Assembly: GCA_004525335.1 (NCBI GenBank) | Contig: SPCL01000125.1 | Location: forward strand, 1-6,187 | Length of the DNA: 6,187 bases | Origin: Thermodesulfobacteriales bacterium | GTDB lineage: Bacteria > Desulfobacterota_D > UBA1144 > Nemesobacterales > UBA2774 | Direction: 5' to 3' | Shown: positions 1-6,187 of the stretch, one piece after another | Layout of the letters: each line of letters starts with the position of its first letter | How positions within the stretch are numbered: position 1 is the stretch's first letter | Notes under the pieces: model-generated | Told to the model about the DNA's origin: nothing | Seen by the model: the letters and a program-made list of their open reading frames with translations, nothing else | Databases searched by the model: none | Translations under genes and position numbers: made by a program

Positions 1-88
1 TGGAAATCGTTAGTAAGCCTACAAAAACAGTAAAATAAGAGATTGCTTTATAAAGTTTGACCTTATTCAAATGCCTTACTACTCCAAT

Positions 89-112
89 GGGCTAAGACAA
101 TAATATTAGCCC
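89..112 (+). terminator. Hairpin GGGCTAA/TTAGCCC, possible weak terminator
   Basis: Positions 89-95 (GGGCTAA) and 106-112 (TTAGCCC) are perfectly complementary, giving a 7-bp stem with a 10-nt loop. The bases that follow (GATTTAATT) are T-rich but contain no clean run of T. It may end a transcript entering from the left or form a leader structure. It lies upstream of the promoter candidate at 130-138, so it would not be in the transcript starting there. Confidence 0.35.
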
Positions 113-129
113 GATTTAATTAATATTGA

Positions 130-138
130 TGCTATACT
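130..138 (+). promoter_or_regulatory. Extended -10 promoter candidate for the acyltransferase-clpS-clpA operon
   Basis: TGCTATACT matches the extended -10 pattern TGN-TATAAT, with TATACT at 133-138. No good -35 box lies 16-18 bp upstream, which is tolerated in extended -10 promoters. Transcription would start near 144-146, leaving a leader of about 35 nt before the ATG at 180. This is inferred from the motif alone. Confidence 0.45.
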
Positions 139-179
139 AACCAGATTACACATTAATAGAGATTTTGTTAATACAGCCA

Positions 180-1355
180 ATGTCCAAAGCTAAATCACAA
201 ATTAATCAGCAATTTGAACTCAATGTATATAATTCCATAACGTCGCTGGACAAAGGGCTATATAGCGAAATAGTTGACGCCGAAAACCCATTTTTGGAAT
301 ATGAGTTTTTGGAGGCATTTGAGCAATCAGGATGTGTAGGCTCTCATACTACATGGAATCCGCGTTATATAGTTCTTACAGATAGAGATAGGATAATTGG
401 AGCGATTACATCTTATATAAAATTGGATTCTTACGGAGAATATATATTCGACTGGGAATGGGCCAGAGCTTTTGATAGCTCAGGACTTAATTATTATCCC
501 AAATTAGTTGTAGCTATTCCTTTCACCCCAGCCACTGGAAGACGTATTCTCGTACATCCGGACTATTCGTTTGAAGAGTGCGCTGAGATTATGGTGAAGA
601 GATTAATCGATCTCTCTATTGAAGAAAATTGCTCATCAATTCATTTTCTTTATTTGACTGAAAATGAGTATGATTTTTTAGATAAACTTGGATTCTTAAG
701 AAGAAAAACGCATCAGTATCACTGGAAAAACCGCAATTATAGCAACTTTGACGATTTTCTTTGCGATATGCGCTCCGGAAGAAAAAAACAGATCAGAAAA
801 GAGAGAAAATCGCTTGATCAAATGGGTCTTCAAATACAGACTTTACATGGTGGTGAAATCAAAGAAGAGCATATGGACGCTATGTGGGAATTTTATCTGG
901 ATACACACTCCCGCAAATGGGGCAGCCCATATTTAAACCGTGAATTCTTTGATTTGATGTTTCAGAACTTTAGGCATAGATTAGTTTTTATTATGGCAAA
1001 TGATGGTAATGACTGGGTAGGCGGCACGTTTAATGTCGTAAAGAATAATAGGCTTTTCGGTAGATATTGGGGAACGCGTTATAATTACAAGAATCTACAT
1101 TTTGAATGTTGTTTCTATGGATTAATAGATTATTCTATAAGGAACGGGATCGATATTTTTGAAGCCGGTGCTCAGGGGGAGCATAAGTTTCTGCGGGGCT
1201 TTGCCGCAGTGCCGACTTATAGTTCTCATTTAATATTGAATGAAGGAGCAAATAAAGCTATTGGTGATTATTTAGTAAGAGAAAGGGAATATACAGATCA
1301 TCTAATAACACAGTACAATAGACAATCACCACTTAAATATTTATACGGCAAGTAA
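180..1355 (+). CDS. COG3146/DUF482 FemAB-like (GNAT superfamily) N-acyltransferase
   Basis: Predicted cytoplasmic acyltransferase of 391 residues, close to the usual family length. Recognisable family motifs, numbered from the ATG at 180, are PFLEYEFL at 37-44 followed by SGCVG near 50-54, a basic RSGRKKQIRKER segment at 198-209, LHFECC at 306-311, and the signature GAQGEHKFLRGF at 330-341 near the C terminus. The family is a predicted acyltransferase related to FemAB and GNAT folds; its substrate is not established. There is no signal peptide. The start is uncertain: a TTG at 165 adds five residues, and neither start has a convincing Shine-Dalgarno. I prefer ATG 180 by codon. The stop codon is immediately followed by the clpS ATG, which implies translational coupling and a link to ClpS-ClpA proteolysis. 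FemAB-like cell-wall or N-acetyltransferase roles are alternatives. Confidence 0.85.
   Translation: MSKAKSQINQQFELNVYNSITSLDKGLYSEIVDAENPFLEYEFLEAFEQSGCVGSHTTWNPRYIVLTDRDRIIGAITSYIKLDSYGEYIFDWEWARAFDSSGLNYYPKLVVAIPFTPATGRRILVHPDYSFEECAEIMVKRLIDLSIEENCSSIHFLYLTENEYDFLDKLGFLRRKTHQYHWKNRNYSNFDDFLCDMRSGRKKQIRKERKSLDQMGLQIQTLHGGEIKEEHMDAMWEFYLDTHSRKWGSPYLNREFFDLMFQNFRHRLVFIMANDGNDWVGGTFNVVKNNRLFGRYWGTRYNYKNLHFECCFYGLIDYSIRNGIDIFEAGAQGEHKFLRGFAAVPTYSSHLILNEGANKAIGDYLVREREYTDHLITQYNRQSPLKYLYGK
224..239 (+). repeat. 16-bp direct repeat, copy 1 (inside the acyltransferase gene)
   Basis: TGTATATAATTCCATA is identical to 5555-5570 upstream of the TetR gene. Three bases further on, the two copies differ only at the first of the three (ACG here, TCG there). 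This copy is in coding sequence (codons for VYNSI). It may be chance in AT-rich DNA or a second regulator site. Confidence 0.5.
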
Positions 1356-1693
1356 ATGGAAGAAAGAATAATCAAACCAGGCGATCTTGAGGGTGATCTA
1401 CTTACCCAAGAAAAGATCAATTTAAAAAGACCCGACATGTATAGGGTCGTGCTGCTTAATGACGACTATACACCAAGGGATTTCGTGGTTTGGATACTTA
1501 TGAGAGTCTTTTATAAAGGTGAAGCAGAATCTTCCAGAATTATGCTGGAAGCTCATACTGCGGGAAAAAGCACTGTAGGTGTTTATACATATGATGAGGC
1601 TACAACCAAGATAGCACAGGTTGATAAAATCGCAAAACAATATGAGCACCCGCTAACCTGCATTTTGGAAGTAGAAAGCGGTGGAGAGCAAGA

Positions 1694-1697
<4 letters not shown>
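1356..1697 (+). CDS. clpS: ATP-dependent Clp protease adaptor ClpS
   Basis: Small cytoplasmic adaptor of 113 residues that binds proteins with destabilising N-terminal residues (N-degrons) and hands them to the N domain of ClpA. About 25 residues of flexible N-terminal extension, needed in the family for handover, precede the core. The core carries MYRVVLLNDDYT (28-39), MLEAHTAGK (63-71), GVYTYDEATTKIAQV (75-89) and EHPLTCILE (97-105). Residues matching the E. coli N-degron pocket are kept: Asn35, Asp36, Asp37, Thr39, Val44, Met63, His67 and Leu100. Two positions differ: the gatekeeper Met40 of E. coli is Arg41 here, and Val65 is Ala66, so specificity may be shifted. The ATG follows the stop of the acyltransferase with no gap, and the last bases overlap the clpA start as ATGA. 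Identity is very secure. Confidence 0.97.
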
Positions 1698-3937
<2,240 letters not shown>

Positions 3938-3961
3938 AATTAGACAAAGAAGGTGCGATTG

Positions 3962-4324
3962 ATGTTTGCTAGACTTGAAAATCTAATTGGGGGAAAGTTG
4001 TTCTTGATTGTATTCCTTATAATTTTGGCCCAGTTATCAGTTATCGCAGGTGGTTTGAATTTAACCGAAACTGCTCAAGCCAAGAGTAAATCCAGCGGTA
4101 ACGAGGCGGTAAGAGAGATAAATTCGGGGCTGGATCTAACCGGACGGACAAAAACTGAAGTACTTAAACTTATCGGAGCGCCTTGGGAAAAAGATATGAG
4201 TCCAGCTAAAGCGCGTTATAATGAGAAATGGACTTACAGCTGTGAGGATAAAAGAGGCGCTAATTCCAACTGCTTATTTATCTACTTTTCAACAGATCGG
4301 GTAAAGAAGGTTGAGATATACTAA
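3962..4324 (+). CDS. Small exported protein with BamE-like (SmpA/OmlA) fold
   Basis: Protein of 120 residues. ATG 3962 is chosen because AAGAAGG lies about 8 nt upstream; the in-frame GTG at 3953 overlaps that Shine-Dalgarno and is unlikely. A hydrophobic stretch (about 13-31) ending in Ala-Gln-Ala (38-40) looks like a signal peptide with a signal peptidase I site. There is no lipobox cysteine, so it is not a typical BamE lipoprotein. Residues about 57-120 fit the BamE/SmpA pattern: DLTGRTKTEVLKLIGAP (helix, turn, Gly-x-Pro), then KWTYSC, CLFIYFS and a final strand KKVEIY. Cys94 and Cys104 flank a short loop and could form a disulfide in the periplasm. It starts 24 bp after clpA in the same direction, so probable cotranscription. 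Function unknown; periplasmic or envelope scaffold is an inference from the fold. Confidence 0.75.
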   Translation: MFARLENLIGGKLFLIVFLIILAQLSVIAGGLNLTETAQAKSKSSGNEAVREINSGLDLTGRTKTEVLKLIGAPWEKDMSPAKARYNEKWTYSCEDKRGANSNCLFIYFSTDRVKKVEIY

Positions 4325-4356
4325 TATCTGAAAAATCTAGGAAGCGGATGTGATAA

Positions 4357-4905
4357 ATGAAAGAATGTCCAAAATGTGGAAAGGATTTAAAGCTTAAGGT
4401 AATAGGAACAATTGAAGTAGACGAATGTGAATCCTGTAAAGGCATATGGCTTGATAAAGGTGAGCTGAGAGAAGCTAAAGACCTTGCCGATCCTAATCTT
4501 AACTGGCTGGATTTTGAGATTTGGAAACACGAGGATAAATTCAGTTCAAATGAAGGTAGTGTTGTATGCCCAACCTGCCATATTCCGACTGTCGGCATTG
4601 AGTATGGACATACTGGAGTAAATGTTGATTACTGCAAAAACTGCCATGGCGTTTGGTTAGATAAAGATGAGCTGCCCAATATTATTGAAGCTCTTGAGAC
4701 TGAGATAAATGAAAAAACATTCTCAGAATATGTGCACGAGAGTATAAAAGAGGCCAAAGAATTAGTTACAGGACATGAATCTTTTATGTCGGAGTGGAAA
4801 GACCTTTCCTCTGTATTTAAATTAATGCAGTATCGGCTCTATGTCGAAAAGCCTGAACTAGTTGAAACTCTGACGGATCTAAATACTATTAATCCATTTA
4901 AATAA
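4357..4905 (+). CDS. Protein with two TFIIB-type zinc ribbons
   Basis: Soluble protein of 182 residues containing two copies of the zf-TFIIB motif (CPxC...CxxCxGxWLDxxEL). The first has Cys4, Cys7, Cys24 and Cys27 followed by GIWLDKGEL; the second has Cys71, Cys74, Cys93 and Cys96 followed by GVWLDKDEL. Each set could bind one zinc ion. The C-terminal 75 residues are mostly helical-looking and charged, with no domain I recognise. No signal peptide or membrane segment. GGAAGCGGA lies about 8 nt before the ATG. The gene follows the BamE-like gene by 32 bp and appears to be the last of the operon. Proteins of this family have no settled biochemical role; nucleic acid or protein binding is possible. 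A part in Clp substrate handling is only suggested by position. Confidence 0.85.
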   Translation: MKECPKCGKDLKLKVIGTIEVDECESCKGIWLDKGELREAKDLADPNLNWLDFEIWKHEDKFSSNEGSVVCPTCHIPTVGIEYGHTGVNVDYCKNCHGVWLDKDELPNIIEALETEINEKTFSEYVHESIKEAKELVTGHESFMSEWKDLSSVFKLMQYRLYVEKPELVETLTDLNTINPFK

Positions 4906-4940
4906 ACTATGGCGGCAAAAGTTTCTAACTACCACTTGGT

Positions 4941-5411
4941 CTATAACAAATCATCTAGTAGCTCAGACATTTGAGTGTTTCTTACCTCACCGCTCTTATC
5001 GTAAACAACTTTGCCGTTTTTATCATATACAGTTAGATGAGGGATGTAATTTTTATAATGCTTAGTAAGCAGAGCACTCTGCTCACTCGATCTTGGTGAA
5101 TCAAGATCTACAACTATAAAATCAACTGTCCCATTATCTTTTTCGTATAATTCAACGGTTCTTCTAGCCTGGCGCTTAGAATTATAACACCCTCTATGAT
5201 AGAAAATCACATAGGCGGGCTTACCTTTGTTGATGGAGCCATCTTTCATATTTTTTCCAGTGATTAATGGTCCGTCATTAGAATCACTAGAGTATTTTAA
5301 GTTTGGATTTAATTTCAGCTCTGTAGCTGCAAAAATATCAGTAGCAAAGACAAAAACAGAAAAAATGATTAAAGCTGTTACAAAAATTGTCTTGAAGTAG
5401 TCAATTATCAC
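4941..5411 (-). CDS. Exported thioredoxin-fold protein with CXXS site
   Basis: Protein of 156 residues, read from a GTG start supported by AAAGGAG 9-11 nt upstream. Residues about 6-28 form a signal peptide with a plausible cleavage after Ala28 (DIFA), so the mature protein should be periplasmic or anchored outside the inner membrane. The thioredoxin fold shows as strand KPAYVIFYH, active-site helix Cys75-Tyr-Asn-Ser78-Lys, strand VDFIVVDLD, the cis-proline loop YIPH (Pro124), and the strand pair LTVYDKNGKVVYDKSG. The second catalytic cysteine is replaced by Ser78 and Cys75 is the only cysteine. It therefore cannot reduce or form disulfides by the usual two-thiol mechanism; monothiol, glutathionylation-related, or non-redox roles are possible. 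It converges on the zinc-ribbon gene with a 35-bp gap and is divergent from the TetR gene. No intrinsic terminator is visible between the convergent genes. Confidence 0.85.
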   Translation of the reverse strand: MIIDYFKTIFVTALIIFSVFVFATDIFAATELKLNPNLKYSSDSNDGPLITGKNMKDGSINKGKPAYVIFYHRGCYNSKRQARRTVELYEKDNGTVDFIVVDLDSPRSSEQSALLTKHYKNYIPHLTVYDKNGKVVYDKSGEVRNTQMSELLDDLL

Positions 5412-5481
5412 TTGGCGTCTCTCCTTTCAAGACAATGCATTTACAATGAATATACGTGAGTAAAGAGATTGAGGTTTCATC

Positions 5482-5498
5482 TGAATACAAAATATTCA
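5482..5498. promoter_or_regulatory. Palindrome TGAATA-N5-TATTCA in the divergent spacer
   Basis: Perfect 6-bp arms at 5482-5487 and 5493-5498 separated by CAAAA. It lies about 70 bp upstream of the thioredoxin-like start, so it could be a binding site acting on that gene. No T-run follows, so it is not a convincing terminator. AT-rich arms make chance occurrence possible. Confidence 0.35.
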
Positions 5499-5541
5499 AA
5501 AAATTAAGCAATTCTAACAAAAATTATATGATTCCTATGTT

Positions 5542-5564
5542 ATTCTATACTCCCTGTATATAAT
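5542..5564. promoter_or_regulatory. Candidate TetR operator overlapping the regulator's promoter
   Basis: Left arm ATTCTATAC (5542-5550), spacer TCCCT (5551-5555), right arm GTATATAAT (5556-5564); 8 of 9 arm positions are complementary, the innermost five perfectly. The right end is an exact -10 box TATAAT at 5559-5564, placing transcription start near 5571 and a leader of about 40 nt before the TetR ATG. A second -10-like TATACT lies at 5546-5551. The -35 region is poor. Bound dimer would block the promoter, the standard arrangement for TetR autorepression. Confidence 0.55.
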
Positions 5565-5570
5565 TCCATA
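5555..5570 (+). repeat. 16-bp direct repeat, copy 2 (TetR promoter)
   Basis: TGTATATAATTCCATA is identical to positions 224-239. Here it contains the right palindrome arm and the -10 box of the TetR promoter. Only half of the palindrome is shared with the other copy, so that copy would be at best a half-site. Confidence 0.5.
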
Positions 5571-5612
5571 TCGTAATATCAGCTATTTTTTGAATCAAGG
5601 AAGGAAGCGCAA

Positions 5613-6187
5613 ATGGCTAATTCAAAGGTCCGAATAGTATCAAATATAAAGAATGAAGAGCTAATTAATTTACGACGCCAAGAGCTTGTTAATGCTGCCG
5701 TTAAGTTATTTGTAAAAAAAGGCTTCCATAAAACAACGGTAAGAGAAATTGCTAAAGAGTTTGGAATGAGTATGGGCGCTCTTTATGATTACATAAGAAC
5801 CAAAGAAGACATACTGTTTCTGGTTTGTGATCATATATTTAAGAGTGTGAGTGATAAACTTGAGGCATCTTTGGAAACGGAGAAAGATCCTAAGGAAAAA
5901 TTGAAAGATGCTATCCGCGATTACTTTATAATCATTGACAGCATACAGGACTACACGCTTCTATTATATCAAGAAACAAAATCACTAAACAGAAAAGATA
6001 GAAACTATGTGCTTTCCGCGGAAATGGAATTAACGAAAATCTTTGAAAATATTATCACTCAAGGCATTAAAGAAAAAACCTTCAAGATCGACAAACGCAC
6101 AGCTAAAATAGTAGCCAATAATATAATGGTGCAAGGACAAATGTGGTCATTCAGACGTTGGGTGGCACAAAAGAACTTCTCGCTTAA
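5613..6187 (+). CDS. TetR/AcrR-family transcriptional regulator, 3' end cut by window
   Basis: The frame is open from ATG 5613 to the edge: 191 codons plus two bases, with no stop codon inside the window. AAGGA lies 7 nt before the ATG. After a basic, charged N-terminal arm (1-20), residues about 21-67 form the TetR DNA-binding domain: RRQELVNAAVKLFVKKGF, then TTVREIAKEFGMSMGALYDYI (41-61, helix-turn-helix) and KTKEDIL-like TKEDIL. The remaining helical part is the ligand-binding and dimer domain, with DYTLLLYQETKSL near its middle and GQMWSFRRW near the end; typical family length is 190-210, so little is missing. The ligand cannot be read from the sequence. A palindrome over its own promoter suggests autorepression, and the divergent thioredoxin-like gene or downstream genes are possible targets. 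Confidence 0.92.
   Translation, partial: MANSKVRIVSNIKNEELINLRRQELVNAAVKLFVKKGFHKTTVREIAKEFGMSMGALYDYIRTKEDILFLVCDHIFKSVSDKLEASLETEKDPKEKLKDAIRDYFIIIDSIQDYTLLLYQETKSLNRKDRNYVLSAEMELTKIFENIITQGIKEKTFKIDKRTAKIVANNIMVQGQMWSFRRWVAQKNFSL

Noticed and set aside
1..38. Short open frames ending at 31-33 and 36-38 that might be the tail of an upstream + strand gene.
   Set aside because: Only about 10 codons are visible in either frame and no family can be recognised, so neither frame can be preferred.
46..55. Perfect 10-bp palindrome CTTTATAAAG upstream of the first gene.
   Set aside because: Short, purely AT-rich core and no matching second site; expected by chance in AT-rich DNA.
57..62. TTGACC as a -35 box upstream of the first gene.
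   Set aside because: The sequence 17 bp downstream (TACTCC) is a poor -10 box; the extended -10 at 130-138 is better.
748..936. Alternative + strand open frame inside the acyltransferase gene.
   Set aside because: It lies wholly inside a gene with clear family motifs and shows no recognisable domain.
1422..1649. Antisense open frame across clpS.
   Set aside because: Shadow of the conserved clpS reading frame; no domain and no ribosome binding site.
4278..4598. Antisense open frame spanning the end of the BamE-like gene and the start of the zinc-ribbon gene.
   Set aside because: Serine-rich, low-information translation opposite two supported genes.
4906..4940. Bidirectional terminator between the convergent genes.
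   Set aside because: Only 4-bp complementarities (AGTT/AACT, ACCA/TGGT) and no T-run, so no terminator can be supported.

Overview
The window is AT-rich, gene-dense bacterial DNA. It holds six complete protein genes and a seventh cut by the right edge. ClpS with ClpA, a COG3146/DUF482 acyltransferase-like protein and a BamE-like (SmpA/OmlA fold) exported protein all suggest a Gram-negative, proteobacterial or deltaproteobacteria-like lineage. I cannot name the species. No mobile element, CRISPR array, tRNA or rRNA is visible.

Layout: positions 1-179 hold no convincing gene. They contain a GGGCTAA/TTAGCCC hairpin and an extended -10 promoter candidate. From 180 to 4905 five genes run on the + strand with very tight junctions: (1) a FemAB/GNAT-like acyltransferase; (2) clpS, whose ATG directly follows the previous stop codon; (3) clpA, which overlaps clpS by ATGA; (4) a small exported BamE-like protein 24 bp later; (5) a protein with two TFIIB-type zinc ribbons 32 bp after that. 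This looks like one operon. Converging on it from the - strand (5411-4941) is a signal-peptide-bearing thioredoxin-fold protein with a CXXS instead of a CXXC site. A 201-bp divergent spacer follows, then a TetR-family regulator (5613 to the edge) whose -10 box lies inside a near-perfect palindrome, probably its own operator.

How the genes may work together: ClpS delivers N-degron substrates to ClpA, which unfolds them for ClpP (not in this window). The gene in front of clpS encodes a protein of the GNAT/FemAB superfamily. The Aat-type transferases, which make N-degrons by adding Leu or Phe to protein N termini, share that fold. The no-gap coupling suggests, without proving, that this acyltransferase modifies proteins for the ClpS-ClpA route. 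The ClpS also lacks the usual gatekeeper methionine of its binding pocket (Arg41, with Ala66 nearby), so its N-degron preference may differ from that of E. coli ClpS. The coupled acyltransferase and the altered ClpS pocket are the most interesting content of the window. The exported genes and the TetR gene look like ordinary envelope and regulatory genes with some unusual details.
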